A DNA stretch of 64,000 bases from Lachnospiraceae bacterium (GCA_011959805.1 BLMC01000002.1:1-64000), one strand, 5' to 3'. Shown: positions 35,067 to 44,358, numbered from the stretch's first letter. A program made the numbers and translations. The notes: a model not told the origin generated them from the letters alone.

Positions 35067-36452
35067 AGTTATATTATCGGGTATATTTTGTATTACTTTC
35101 TTATTTATTAAAATCATAAAGAGGGATGATACACATAAAGACATCACCTCTGCAATCGGAAACGCCCACCAAACTGCATGTAATCCGCCAAGTCTTGCTA
35201 GAATAAATGCTACTGGCAGCAACACCACAAGCTGTCTAGCAACTGATACAATAAGACTGTACACCCCATTTCCAAGTGCTTGGAACACAGATCCCGCTAT
35301 AATGCAAAACCATGCAACCAAAAAATGTATTCCAATTACACGCAATGCTGGCACACCAATGGCAAGCATCTCATCTGATGCCTCGAACATACTAAGCAAT
35401 ACTTCTGGTATTGTCTCAAACACAGTAAAACCGGCACAAAGTAGTACAAATGCATATGCAAGACTACATTTGATTGCCTTAATCAATCGACTTCTTTTTC
35501 CAGCCCCATAATTATAGGCAACAATCGGTATTAAACCATTGTTTAGTCCAAATACTGGCATAAAGAAAAAGCTCTGAAGCTTAAAATAAACGCCAAACAC
35601 GGCGGTCGCAGTCGACGAAAACGTAATTAATATCATATTCATTCCATAAGTCATGACAGACCCTATGGCCTGCATAATAATAGATGGTATACCGACCTTA
35701 TAAATATTCCCAATCGTACGTGCATCAGGTTTAAATTTCTTCACAGAAAGTTTTATTTCCCCATTTTTGCGAATATTAAAATAGAATCCAAGTATTCCTC
35801 CTACAATCTGTCCAATAACAGTAGCAATTGCTGCGCCAGCTACCCCAAGTTTTGGCATACCCAAAAGTCCAAAGATTAAAATTGGGTCCAATATAATATT
35901 GGTCACTGCACCAACTGCTTGCGTAACCATCGAATATAGTGTTTTTCCTGTAGACTGCAAAAGCTTTTCAAAAATAAGCTGTGCATATAGTCCAAAAGAA
36001 CATACACATACAATTGTCAGGTATTGTATTCCCAATGAGAGAATCTCTGGATCTGCATCCTTTACCTGACTGGCATAAAATGGTCTGACCCCCACAATTC
36101 CAATAATCACAAATACAATATAATTCATAACTGCCAAAAATATACCATTCATAGCAGTCACACTTACCTGTTTATAATTTTTCTCTCCCAGTTGCTTAGA
36201 AAGAAGCGAATTTACACCAACTCCAGTTCCTGTACCAAGTGCAATCAAGAGCGTCTGTATGGGAAATGCCAACGACACCGCAGTCAATGCATTTTCGCTA
36301 AGTTTGGCAACAAAAATACTATCCACAATATTATAAAGCGCCTGAACCAACATAGAAACCATCATTGGCAAAGACATATTTAACAATAGCTTGTCCACAG
36401 GCATTACACCCATTTTATTTTCTTGCGTTTTTGTATCTACTTCACCACTCAT
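35061..36452 (-). CDS. MATE-family efflux transporter (third in window)
   Basis: The 463-residue protein has twelve hydrophobic helices. It starts MSGEVDTKTQENKMGVMPVDKLLLNMSLPMMVSMLVQALYN; the later VDSIFVAKLSENALTAVSLAFPIQ and YNYGAGKRSRLIKAIK are MATE signatures. It is closer to the NorM/DinF-like multidrug type than to the two paralogues at 12.6-15.3 kb. GGAGGAGAACTA-type sequence precedes the ATG. It is a single-gene unit; the substrate is unknown. Confidence 0.88.
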   Translation of the reverse strand: MSGEVDTKTQENKMGVMPVDKLLLNMSLPMMVSMLVQALYNIVDSIFVAKLSENALTAVSLAFPIQTLLIALGTGTGVGVNSLLSKQLGEKNYKQVSVTAMNGIFLAVMNYIVFVIIGIVGVRPFYASQVKDADPEILSLGIQYLTIVCVCSFGLYAQLIFEKLLQSTGKTLYSMVTQAVGAVTNIILDPILIFGLLGMPKLGVAGAAIATVIGQIVGGILGFYFNIRKNGEIKLSVKKFKPDARTIGNIYKVGIPSIIMQAIGSVMTYGMNMILITFSSTATAVFGVYFKLQSFFFMPVFGLNNGLIPIVAYNYGAGKRSRLIKAIKCSLAYAFVLLCAGFTVFETIPEVLLSMFEASDEMLAIGVPALRVIGIHFLVAWFCIIAGSVFQALGNGVYSLIVSVARQLVVLLPVAFILARLGGLHAVWWAFPIAEVMSLCVSSLFMILINKKVIQNIPDNITY

Positions 36453-36906
36453 TAGTTCTCCTCCAATCCTTTATTATTTCCTGTTTATCTTATTATGTAT
36501 ACCCAAAAAACAAGCCCATAGCTGCCGAATGACAGATATGACCCTGTTTTATGATTATGATATATATTTTAAGTATAATTTGCAACATTCATACACACAA
36601 ATTTATTCTATCAAATGTAAAATGACTTTCACCTCTATAAGCAGTGAGCAACTTATTTGTATCAGTGGCAAAATTCAATCCCTATCTGATATGCTTTCGG
36701 CGGATTCCAGAAGCACGCAGAAGAATGTATTGATGCGCGCTTCGCAGCAAAAACACCGATGGCGTTCTTGAATTTTCTTACTTACTGCGTTTCTATCATC
36801 CCTCAAAAAATTGTTGTGCCTAAAAATTGTTGCTGTCTGTACACTTACAATACACCAAATTATAGCAAATATAATCAGATGCCAACTATAATATCTCTTT
36901 GTTAGA
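36453..36906. other. Intergenic region with a GC-rich, structured island
   Basis: No gene with a ribosome-binding site. The left part is AT-rich and should hold the MATE promoter. The section 36650-36790 stands out in composition and is listed separately. Confidence 0.45.
36650..36790 (-). ncRNA. Candidate structured RNA or decayed gene
   Basis: Within AT-rich DNA this segment is locally GC-rich. Read on minus, AAGCGCGCA and TGCGTGCTT form a 9-bp stem (one G-U pair) around a 13-nt loop. More than one minus-strand frame is open across it, for example one with TPSVFLLRSAHQYILLRAS and another with KIQERHRCFCCEARINTF, but neither has a start with a ribosome-binding site. A non-coding RNA or a gene remnant fits equally well. 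Confidence 0.3.
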
Positions 36907-38226
36907 TTACAGTGTTGTATCCACAAAAATTGCATAAATTGCCTTAATGGCTGTCTCAAAATCCTCATTTGCAACGCCAACAATAACATTTTGCTCACTG
37001 GACCCTTGGTCAATCATTCTCACATTCACATTCGCGTGGGCAAGCGCTGCAAAAATCCTACCTACCGTTCCTCGCTGTGATTTCATACAACGACCTACTA
37101 CCGCAATCAATGCCAAATCCGATTGAATATCAACATTATCTGGACTCACTGCCTTATTAATTCCTGACAGGATATTTTGTTCTTTGTCAACAAACTCCGA
37201 CTGATGGACCATCACATTTAATGTGTCGATTCCTGAAGGCATATGCTCAAAAGAAATGTTATATTCTTCAAATACTTGAAGCACTTTTCTTCCAAAACCG
37301 ACCTCAGCGTTCATCATATCCTTCTCAATATTAATGGAAGCAAATCCCTTCTTTCCCGCAATACCTGTAATCGTGTATTTTGCCTTCTTACAGGTATGTC
37401 CGACAATCCATGTTCCCTCATCTTCTGGCTGATTCGTATTTTTTATATTAATAGGAATTCCTTCTTTGCGAACCGGGAAAATCGCATCCTCATGCAAAAC
37501 ATTAAATCCCATATAAGAAAGTTCCCGCAGTTCACCGTAAGTAATAATATCAATTACTTTAGGGTTCTCAATAATGTGTGGATCTGCAACCAAAACGCCA
37601 GACACATCAGTCCAATTTTCATAGACATCTGCCTGTATTGCCTTTGCCACAATAGAACCAGTAATATCAGAACCTCCTCTCGAAAAAGTCACGACAGTGC
37701 CATCTTCTTTTGCACCATAAAATCCCGGAATAACAGCTCTCTCCACACCCTCGAGCCTTTGAGAGAGCAATTCCTGAGTTTTTCTTGCATCAAATATTCC
37801 TTCCTCATTAAAACGAATATAATCTGCCGGATCAATAAATTCATAGCCAAGATAGTTCGCCATAATGATTCCATTGAGATACTCACCGCGACTAGCTGCA
37901 TAATTTGAACCTACTTTCCGCTTAAAATTATCAATAAGCTTATCAAACTCAGGAGAGAGGTCAAGATCAAGTTTCAATCCGTCAATAATCTCCTGATAGC
38001 GATTCTCAATCTGCGCCATCTGCGCATTAAAATTATGGTCCTTTTCTGCCAGCGCATAACACGTGTACAGCATATCTGTAACTTTTGTATCCTTGTCAAA
38101 TCGCTTTCCCGGCGCTGACGGAACAACAAATTTTCTATCTTCATCTGCATGAATAATATTCCCGACCTTCACAAACTGTTCTGCACTTGCCAGTGAACTT
38201 CCGCCAAATTTCACTACCTTTTTCAT
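36907..38226 (-). CDS. Aspartate kinase
   Basis: First step of the aspartate pathway (Lys, Thr, Met). Start at 38226 (MKKVVKFGGSSLA), with AAAGGA 10 nt upstream. The 439-residue protein has the KFGGSS phosphate loop, the catalytic FSRGGSDITGSIVAKA near 195, and two C-terminal ACT repeats (INIEKDMMNAEVGFGRKVL, and LIAVVGRCMKSQRGTVGRIF) for feedback regulation. It is the long, ACT-containing type. The hom gene lies 200 bp upstream on the same strand. Confidence 0.92.
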   Translation of the reverse strand: MKKVVKFGGSSLASAEQFVKVGNIIHADEDRKFVVPSAPGKRFDKDTKVTDMLYTCYALAEKDHNFNAQMAQIENRYQEIIDGLKLDLDLSPEFDKLIDNFKRKVGSNYAASRGEYLNGIIMANYLGYEFIDPADYIRFNEEGIFDARKTQELLSQRLEGVERAVIPGFYGAKEDGTVVTFSRGGSDITGSIVAKAIQADVYENWTDVSGVLVADPHIIENPKVIDIITYGELRELSYMGFNVLHEDAIFPVRKEGIPINIKNTNQPEDEGTWIVGHTCKKAKYTITGIAGKKGFASINIEKDMMNAEVGFGRKVLQVFEEYNISFEHMPSGIDTLNVMVHQSEFVDKEQNILSGINKAVSPDNVDIQSDLALIAVVGRCMKSQRGTVGRIFAALAHANVNVRMIDQGSSEQNVIVGVANEDFETAIKAIYAIFVDTTL

Positions 38227-38426
38227 CTTACACAATTCCTTTCTCATAACCAATGTTCATACATTGTGTTTTTCTCTATCCTTTATTAATATTCAAAAAT
38301 ACAATACATGTTCGTAACCGTTTTCCTTCGCATTGCTGTTTCAGGAGGTAAACCATACAGAATCACTTTTTGTGATTTATTTTCTAAACTAACACTTTTT
38401 CACAAACTTTACAACAAATATTTATT

Positions 38427-39629
38427 TTAATCTACCCTAATCATTGACAATACATTGCCAAGTTGCGCTGCTTTTTCTCGATATTCTGCCTCACTCATCT
38501 CCTCTGTAACAAATCCAAACTCACCATCTATTACTTCTGTAAACATCTCAACTTCACCAAATACCTTTTTAATCTGTTCCTCATTCGTTGAAGCCACACG
38601 CACAAAAAACTTTCGTACAGCGCCATCAATTGACGCAATCTCAAGTTTCTCATCTATCCATTTAATATCCAAATGTTTGCCGAGATGTCGTGCACAGTCT
38701 AGTACATCTGCCACAACCGCACTCGCTGTTGCAAGCTTCCCTGCCCCTTTGCCATAATACATTGTTTCTCCGCCCATATTAGCATTTATCAAAATGGCAT
38801 TAAATACCCCTTTTACTGCATAAAGCGGATTGTCTGGTTTTACAATAAACGGCGCTACAATCGCATAATGTTTCTCGCCCTTTTTTACACTCTTTGCAAA
38901 AAGCTTAATTGTTGTGCCCATTTTTTTTGCGTAGGCAAAATCTATATCTGTAATTGCTGTAATTCCCTCTGTCATAATATCTTGAAAATCAACTTTTTTT
39001 CCATATGCCAACGATGTTAGAATTGATATTTTTCTACATGCATCATATCCAAGAATATCTGCATCTGGATTCTTTTCCGCATACCCTTTCTCCTGTGCCC
39101 TTGCCAGTACATCATCAAAAGCAAGTCCTTCCATCTCCATCTTTGTCAATATATAATTAGTAGTACCATTTAGAATACCTGTGATAGAAAGAATCTCCTC
39201 CTGTGCAAGTGACGTCCTTAGTGGTCTAATAATCGGAATACCACCTCCCACACTCGCCTCAAATAGATAGCTACATTGATGTTTTTCTGCAATTTTTATC
39301 AATTCTGGACCATGTTTTTCTACAAGTTCTTTGTTAGAAGAACATACGCTTTTCCCACGTTCAAGTGCACTTCTTGTAAACTCATACGCCGGATGCTCAC
39401 CACCCATAGTTTCACACACAATCGCTATCTCTGGGTCATCAAGAATTACACTAATATCATGAACTAATACTTCCTGTACTGGGTCTCCCTCAAATTCTCT
39501 TAAGTCGAGCACATATTTGACTTGTATCTCTTCTCCCAGTTTACCAGTAATTACATCCTTATTCTTTTTGAGGACTTCATATACACCGCTTCCCACCGTA
39601 CCATATCCCAATATTGCTGTCTTAATCAT
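38427..39629 (-). CDS. hom: Homoserine dehydrogenase
   Basis: Reduces aspartate semialdehyde to homoserine. The 400-residue protein has the N-terminal Rossmann motif ILGYGTVGSGVYEVL, then CSSNKELVEKHGPEL and SVGGGIPIIRPL, and the catalytic domain ILNGTTNYILTKME, GYAEKNPDADILGYDACRK. No C-terminal ACT domain is attached. A separate ACT-domain protein (PheB-like) is encoded 30 bp upstream and might supply regulation in trans. Confidence 0.93.
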   Translation of the reverse strand: MIKTAILGYGTVGSGVYEVLKKNKDVITGKLGEEIQVKYVLDLREFEGDPVQEVLVHDISVILDDPEIAIVCETMGGEHPAYEFTRSALERGKSVCSSNKELVEKHGPELIKIAEKHQCSYLFEASVGGGIPIIRPLRTSLAQEEILSITGILNGTTNYILTKMEMEGLAFDDVLARAQEKGYAEKNPDADILGYDACRKISILTSLAYGKKVDFQDIMTEGITAITDIDFAYAKKMGTTIKLFAKSVKKGEKHYAIVAPFIVKPDNPLYAVKGVFNAILINANMGGETMYYGKGAGKLATASAVVADVLDCARHLGKHLDIKWIDEKLEIASIDGAVRKFFVRVASTNEEQIKKVFGEVEMFTEVIDGEFGFVTEEMSEAEYREKAAQLGNVLSMIRVD

Positions 39630-39658
39630 ATTATATTGACCTCCTATATATTCTCTAC

Positions 39659-40102
39659 TTATTCCCTACCCAACACTTTTACGTTGTGCACCCCACTGCG
39701 TTTTTCCATCTCTGTCACCATCGCTGACACATCACTGGTGGTATCCAATATCTGAATGCTTAGTGAAAGAGATGCGATACCATTGATTGGTATCGTTTGA
39801 TGTATAGTAAGGATATTGGCGCCAAACTCTGCCACTACCTTTAGCACATCTGATAAGAGTCCTGGTTCATCATCCATTCTACAAGCCAATGTAATTGTCG
39901 TTCCCTGTGCAGAATCGTGAAACGGAAAAATGTCTTCCTTATATTTATAGTAAGAACTTCTGCTAATTCCAACTCGCTCGACTGCTTCCTGCACCGATGA
40001 CACTTTTTGCGCCTCCAAAAGCCTGTTCACCTCGACCACTTTCAACAAAACCTCAGGTAGTGCTCTTTTTTTTACAACAAAATAGGTTGTTGACTCTTCC
40101 AT
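39659..40102 (-). CDS. PheB/UPF0735-type ACT-domain protein
   Basis: The 147-residue protein has an N-terminal HTH-like segment (VQEAVERVGISRSSYYKYKEDIFPF) and a C-terminal ACT domain (about 68-145: TTITLACRMDDEPGLLSDVLKVV). It probably senses an amino acid. It lies directly upstream of hom, and UPF0735 members often sit there. Older names tie it to phenylalanine metabolism, without proof. A terminator-like hairpin lies in its leader at 40203-40236. Confidence 0.85.
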   Translation of the reverse strand: MEESTTYFVVKKRALPEVLLKVVEVNRLLEAQKVSSVQEAVERVGISRSSYYKYKEDIFPFHDSAQGTTITLACRMDDEPGLLSDVLKVVAEFGANILTIHQTIPINGIASLSLSIQILDTTSDVSAMVTEMEKRSGVHNVKVLGRE

Positions 40103-40202
40103 TTGATCTTCATTCCCTTTTTCCTATTACACAATACCACAAATTATGTTTTTCCAACAAAGACATTTGTGCGTCACTGCAATACATATTATCATAGTAC
40201 AC

Positions 40203-40236
40203 AAAAAAGTGCAACCTATTTGTTGCACTTTTTAAA
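40203..40236 (-). terminator. Intrinsic terminator in the pheB-hom leader
   Basis: AAAAAGTGCAAC (40204-40215) pairs perfectly with GTTGCACTTTTT (40222-40233), 6-nt loop, T-tail on minus. Nothing upstream on minus needs termination, because the tRNA cluster has its own terminator 470 bp earlier. A transcription attenuator is therefore possible. Confidence 0.6.
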
Positions 40237-40410
40237 ATACACTTTTGAAAAACACTCTGTCTTGCATATGAAACAATCATTCTGCGTTAATATCCCATTT
40301 TAATACACTGGAACAAATAAGTCAGAACTTTAACTAAAAATTTCTTATTTTTGCACATAAACTCCAGTCCAAAACTATTAGCTTATCATACACTAACTTC
40401 CCAACCTTTC

Positions 40411-40600
40411 AAAAATACCATCGACATTCTTACTACGACTTGCGAATCAGCTCTACGAACATAAAATTAATTTGCACACCCACAATCCTGCCAGAAGCTT
40501 ATCGCAATCGAAGATTGTTCCCCTACTCAGATAAGATTGTATTTTTCTCACCACTGATAGAAGCGCAAGTCCTCTCCGACTGAGGTGAGATAGGCATACA
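40411..40600 (-). repeat. 190-bp intergenic element, copy 2
   Basis: Aligned with copies at 21621 and 49192: shared AATACCATC, TTAATTTGCACACCCACAATCCTGCC-like start, GCTTATC, CTACTCAGATAA, CACCACTGATAGAA and a CTGAGGTGAGATA-type end. On minus, part of it stays open in one frame with two stops; a coding origin cannot be excluded. Confidence 0.7.
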
Positions 40601-40701
40601 ATATTCTTATTGAGTCAACAAAATTTTATATTATAATAAAATTGCAACGAATATACAAATGTATTATTCATGCCATTTTAGAAGCATTTACTTTTTAAAA
40701 C

Positions 40702-40753
40702 AAAAAGAAAGGTAGAAATCCTTGACTTAATAAATTTCTTACCTTTCTTTTTT
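40702..40753 (-). terminator. Terminator of the tRNA cluster
   Basis: AAAGAAAGGTAGAAAT (40704-40719) pairs with ATTTCTTACCTTTCTTT (40734-40750) with a single bulge, immediately beyond tRNA-Lys, with a T/A-rich tail in both directions. Confidence 0.7.
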
Positions 40754-40755
40754 CG

Positions 40756-40828
40756 TGAGGCATCGGGGACTCGAACCCCGGACAACTTGATTAAAAGTCA
40801 AGTGCTCTACCGCCTGAGCTAATACCCC
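40756..40828 (-). tRNA. tRNA-Lys (UUU)
   Basis: 73 nt on minus: GGGGTAT acceptor, D arm AGCTCAGGCGGTAGAGC, anticodon loop CTTTTAA (TTT), T arm CCGGGGTTCGAGTCCCCG. Last gene of the tRNA cluster. Confidence 0.95.
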
Positions 40829-40886
40829 TTATTTAAAAACTGTCTTTATAAGATTGAACAACAATACCAGTCTTATTATGACAAAA

Positions 40887-40958
40887 CTGGGCTAGCTGGA
40901 TTCGAACCAGCGACTGCAAGGATCAAAACCTTGTGCCTTACCGCTTGGCGATAGCCCA
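40887..40958 (-). tRNA. tRNA-Gln (UUG)
   Basis: 72 nt on minus: TGGGCTA acceptor, D arm with AAGCGGTAAGGC, anticodon loop TTTTGAT (TTG), T arm GCTGGTTCGAATCCAGC. Confidence 0.95.
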
Positions 40959-40961
40959 AAA

Positions 40962-41037
40962 GGGTGGATACTGGGAGTCGAACCCAGGACCTTCAGAGCC
41001 ACAATCTGACGCGCTAACCAACTGCGCTATACCCACC
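40962..41037 (-). tRNA. tRNA-His (GUG)
   Basis: On minus: GGTGGGTA start with an encoded extra 5' G (G-1, the tRNA-His identity element), anticodon loop TTGTGGC (GTG), T arm CCTGGGTTCGACTCCCAG. The exact 3' base is uncertain by one. Confidence 0.94.
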
Positions 41038-41068
41038 ATATATGAGATAAGGCAAGCTCAATCTCAAA

Positions 41069-41142
<74 letters not shown>

Positions 41143-41165
41143 ATCCCATAAATACTATTCTGTGA

Positions 41166-41183
41166 AGTAGGAAATTTCCTACT
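41166..41183. repeat. Minimal GTAGGAAATTTCCTAC palindrome
   Basis: AGTAGGAAATTTCCTACT is a perfect 18-bp palindrome in the spacer between tRNA-Arg and tRNA-Gly. It is the shortest recognisable version of module A. Confidence 0.55.
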
Positions 41184-41185
41184 CA

Positions 41186-41256
41186 AGCGGGTGATGGGAA
41201 TCGAACCCACGTATCCAGCTTGGAAGGCTGGTGTTCTACCATTGAACTACACCCGC
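41186..41256 (-). tRNA. tRNA-Gly (UCC)
   Basis: 71 nt on minus: GCGGGTG acceptor, anticodon loop CTTCCAA (TCC), T arm GTGGGTTCGATTCCCAT, discriminator T. Confidence 0.95.
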
Positions 41257-41280
41257 ATAAACCGAAAACTGTATTTATAA

Positions 41281-41355
41281 TCGGGGTGACAGGATTCGAA
41301 CCTGCGACCTCCTGGTCCCAAACCAGGCGCTCTAGCCAAGCTGAGCCACACCCCG
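41281..41355 (-). tRNA. tRNA-Pro (UGG)
   Basis: 75 nt on minus: CGGGGTG acceptor, anticodon loop TTTGGGA (TGG), T arm GCAGGTTCGAATCCTGT, discriminator A. First gene of the tRNA cluster. Confidence 0.95.
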
Positions 41356-41603
41356 TTGTCCAATTTTCTTTTTTTATTTCTCACAGCGACGAATATCATT
41401 ATATACAATAATATCACTAATGTCAACACCTATTTGAAAAATTTTTAATTTTATTTTTTATTCAGCGTTTTGCACAATATCTTGTTTGATTTAATATTTT
41501 ATTTGCAAAAAAGATAAAATACCAAATCAATTTTTGCATCTCTATCCATTAAAAGCATTTGTTTACTTTGCTACATTGATGTGCAGACAAACAATAATAA
41601 ATT

Positions 41604-42086
41604 CTAATCAATATAATGTAACTTAAATTCTGCTTTACCGTCCGCGTCAATCTCCATTATTATGTAGGATGGCTTACGGTTCTCCTGCCTAGGATATGAC
41701 AAGCTTCCCGGATTGATTGCTATAATACTGTCTGAGATATCAATCACAGGCTTGTGCGTATGGCCATACATTACAATATCTATCCCCTGAGCAATCGCTT
41801 CTTTCTTTAACATCTCACTCCCCATACTAATATAATAACGATGACCGTGTGTAATCATAACACAATAATTCCCTATTTGTAAAGTCTTTTCGGAAGGTAA
41901 ACTGGAAAAAAAATCATTGTTTCCAGCAACCATCTCCACTGGACAGTCTGCAGCTTCCTGAATGGTATACTCACTGCCCTCAATATCTCCCAGATGAATC
42001 ACCAAATCTAACTTTCCAACAATTTGTAAAGCTTTCCTATAATTTTCATTTTTTCTATGTGTATCACTGACAATCAATATTTTCAT
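41604..42086 (-). CDS. YfcE/MJ0936-type metallophosphodiesterase
   Basis: The 160-residue protein shows the calcineurin-like metal sites: ILIVSDTHRK (D-x-H), VIHLGDIEGS (GD), VAGNNDF (GNxD-like), MITHGHRYYI (GH) and YGHTHKPVI (GHTH). It acts on small phosphodiesters in the cytosol; the physiological substrate is unclear. It lies 28 bp downstream of rdgB, as in many Firmicutes where the two follow each other. Confidence 0.9.
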   Translation of the reverse strand: MKILIVSDTHRKNENYRKALQIVGKLDLVIHLGDIEGSEYTIQEAADCPVEMVAGNNDFFSSLPSEKTLQIGNYCVMITHGHRYYISMGSEMLKKEAIAQGIDIVMYGHTHKPVIDISDSIIAINPGSLSYPRQENRKPSYIIMEIDADGKAEFKLHYID

Positions 42087-42114
42087 AATTGCTCCCTATG
42101 TCCTTACACCGCTG

Positions 42115-42729
42115 TCACAACTCCATCTTTAACACCTTTTTCATTTCATTCAAGGCTTTTCCTCTGTGACTAATACGATTTTTCTCTTCTGGTGTAAGTT
42201 CAGCAGAATACTTTCCGTACTCTGGAAGATAAAAAATTGGATCATATCCAAATCCATTGTTTCCTTTCTCTTCATAACCAATTCTTCCCTCAATTGCAGC
42301 TTTAGTATCAAATGTCTTGCCATCTGGAAAAACAGCTGCAATTGCACAAACAAATCGTGCTGTGCGCTTTTCATCTGGCACTCCTGCAAGACGCTCGATT
42401 AAGTTTGCATTTTTAATCGAATAAGAAGTATTCTCACCCAGATATCTTGCCGAATAAATTCCTGGTTCTTTATTTAGATAATCAATCTCAAGTCCAGAAT
42501 CATCGGCAAGCACAACTGCATTAACTCCGCGCTTTTTCAGTTCGTCTGCAATCGCCTCAGCCTTAATCCTAGCATTTTCCTCAAAGGTTTTTCCATCCTC
42601 TACAATCTCTATATTCACCCCAGCTTCTTTCATTGATTGAATTTCAAGTCCAAGGTCATCCAATATCATTTGTATCTCTTTCATTTTATCAAAGTTACCT
42701 GTTGCAAATATAATTCGATCTACCTTCAT
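42115..42729 (-). CDS. rdgB: XTP/dITP pyrophosphatase (HAM1/RdgB)
   Basis: Removes non-canonical purine triphosphates from the nucleotide pool. The 204-residue protein has IIFATGNFDKMKEIQ (substrate loop), FEENARIKAEAIA, VLADDSGLEIDYL and FGYDPIFYLPEYGKYSAELTPEEKNRISHRGKA, all family hallmarks. It lies in a short operon THUMP methyltransferase - rdgB - phosphoesterase. Confidence 0.94.
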   Translation of the reverse strand: MKVDRIIFATGNFDKMKEIQMILDDLGLEIQSMKEAGVNIEIVEDGKTFEENARIKAEAIADELKKRGVNAVVLADDSGLEIDYLNKEPGIYSARYLGENTSYSIKNANLIERLAGVPDEKRTARFVCAIAAVFPDGKTFDTKAAIEGRIGYEEKGNNGFGYDPIFYLPEYGKYSAELTPEEKNRISHRGKALNEMKKVLKMEL

Positions 42730-42743
42730 TTTTATCCCTCTTT

Positions 42744-43919
42744 TTAGACTTTTATTACACTGTTTTCTATATTTGATGTTTTTCTTGGCGGGCGTGGCCC
42801 CATAAACTGATAGTAATAAGTTTTTATCATGCCATTATATACTTTTCTGTTCCTATCTGCTTTTCGTCCAATATCCCTTTGTGCTTCTTCATAAGATGTA
42901 ATTAAATATAGCGACCATGTGTCCAAAGCTCGAAACTGTTCTCCCAATTTTTTATAGAGAGTTGGTATTGTTGTCTTCTCCTCAAGTCGTTCGCCATACG
43001 GTGGATTTGTTATAATAAAACCATATTTCCCTTCATTTGCAAGTTGTCCCACATCCTTAATGTCAAAATGAATCAGGTGCTCTACTCCCGCAAGATGTGC
43101 ATTCTGTTTTGCAATTTTGACCATCTCTGGATCAATATCATATCCTTCTATTTTGACGGAAACCGACAAATCAACCTGTTCTCTTGCTTCCTCATAACAA
43201 TCATCCCATATTTTTTTTGAAATGAGATGTTCCCAACGAAGTGCTGTAAATCCTCTTTTCATGCCTGGAGCTATATTCGCCGCCATCAACGCTGCCTCAA
43301 TTGGTATTGTACCACTTCCACAAAATGGGTCTACAAGAATCCGCTCGCTTTTCCAAGGCGTCAACATAATCATTGCCGCAGCAAGATTCTCCGCAATTGG
43401 TGCCTTCGCAATATATTTTCGATATCCTCTTTTATGCAAAGAATCCCCTGTCGTATCAAGTCCCACTGTCACAGTATCCTTCATCAGAAAAACACGAACT
43501 GGAAAGTTTTGTCCCTCCTCGGCAAACCAGTTTACATGGTACACTTGTTTTAACCGTTCCACCATCGCCTTTTTCATAATAGATTGTATATCGGAAGGGG
43601 AAAAAAGCCTGCTCTTTATGCTGGCCGCCTTTGCAATCCAAAACTTTCCATCGACGGGAATATACATTTCCCAAGGAAGTTCTTTCGTATTTTCAAACAG
43701 CTCATCAAAAGTTTCCGCATGGAAACTTCCCACTTTAACCAAAATCCGTTCAGCAGTTCTCAGCCCAATATTAGCACGACATATTGCCTCATCATCACCG
43801 ATAAATGTTACTCTTCCATCTTCTACATGGGATACATCATATCCAAGATCAGTAATTTCTCGTTTTAATACTGCTTCCATTCCAAAGTGACAGGGTGCTA
43901 TTAATTCATATCTCTTCAT
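42744..43919 (-). CDS. THUMP-domain RNA methyltransferase (RlmL-like)
   Basis: The 391-residue protein begins MKRYELIAPCHFGMEAVLKREI, followed by a THUMP RNA-binding domain (about 45-155). The methyltransferase domain has LVDPFCGSGTIPIEAALMA (SAM site) and the catalytic ITNPPYGERLEEK. Members methylate guanosine N2 in 23S rRNA or tRNA. The single-domain form without the RlmK half is usual in Firmicutes. Confidence 0.9.
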   Translation of the reverse strand: MKRYELIAPCHFGMEAVLKREITDLGYDVSHVEDGRVTFIGDDEAICRANIGLRTAERILVKVGSFHAETFDELFENTKELPWEMYIPVDGKFWIAKAASIKSRLFSPSDIQSIMKKAMVERLKQVYHVNWFAEEGQNFPVRVFLMKDTVTVGLDTTGDSLHKRGYRKYIAKAPIAENLAAAMIMLTPWKSERILVDPFCGSGTIPIEAALMAANIAPGMKRGFTALRWEHLISKKIWDDCYEEAREQVDLSVSVKIEGYDIDPEMVKIAKQNAHLAGVEHLIHFDIKDVGQLANEGKYGFIITNPPYGERLEEKTTIPTLYKKLGEQFRALDTWSLYLITSYEEAQRDIGRKADRNRKVYNGMIKTYYYQFMGPRPPRKTSNIENSVIKV

Positions 43920-44273
43920 CTCTTATTTTACGCTCCGTTATTCAAAGGATTGCAAATCCTGTTATCTTTTAATATATTATATTCATTCGCTTTATCTGTC
44001 AAATAGAATTTGTATAGAAAACTCGAACCATCAAAAAATAGTCACTTGACCTATGCAAGAGAATTATATCGAACTGGCACAAGACATTCATTGTTCACCA
44101 CAAAAAAGAAAAGCGATAAGATATATTTGCAAATGCAAAAGAAAAATATAGAATAAAACACTCACAGTACCGATAAGACTTAAATATGATGTTATAAGCC
44201 TGAAAAACTGACAATATAGAACAGGACAGCTTCCATCCTAAACCTTTCAATCGCAACAATATCCTTACACACA
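43920..44273. other. Intergenic region, nothing recognised
   Basis: AT-rich sequence without a convincing ORF, repeat or hairpin; it should contain the promoter of the THUMP methyltransferase operon. Confidence 0.5.
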
Positions 44274-44313
44274 AAAAAGAACCTCTATTTTATGTGGCTC
44301 AATAGGGTTCTTT
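44274..44313 (-). terminator. Terminator of the Asn-rich gene
   Basis: On minus AAAGAACCCTATT (44313-44301) pairs with AATAGAGGTTCTTT (44290-44277) with one bulge, followed by six T. Confidence 0.7.
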
Positions 44314-44319
44314 GACAGT

Positions 44320-44358
44320 CTGGCAAGACTTGATAACAAGTCTTGCCTTTTTCTGTTC
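44320..44358 (+). terminator. Second, perfect hairpin terminator
   Basis: GGCAAGACTTG (44322-44332) pairs perfectly with CAAGTCTTGCC (44337-44347) around ATAA, followed by TTTTT on plus. It stands back to back with the preceding hairpin. Confidence 0.7.

Larger units (their letters stand above)
40103..40701. other. pheB-hom leader region: terminator hairpin and repeat copy 2
   Basis: No gene. From the pheB start outward: a perfect hairpin terminator (40203-40236), AT-rich DNA, then copy 2 of the 190-bp element (40411-40600), then AT-rich DNA to the tRNA terminator. Confidence 0.55.

Noticed and set aside
37243-37908. Plus-strand 221-codon frame
   Set aside because: Antisense to aspartokinase, which has full family motifs on minus; no start signals.
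40103-40420. T-box leader upstream of pheB-hom
   Set aside because: I searched by eye for the conserved T-box sequence and specifier stem on minus and found neither.
43222-43890. Plus-strand 222-codon frame
   Set aside because: Antisense to the THUMP methyltransferase; no recognisable product.
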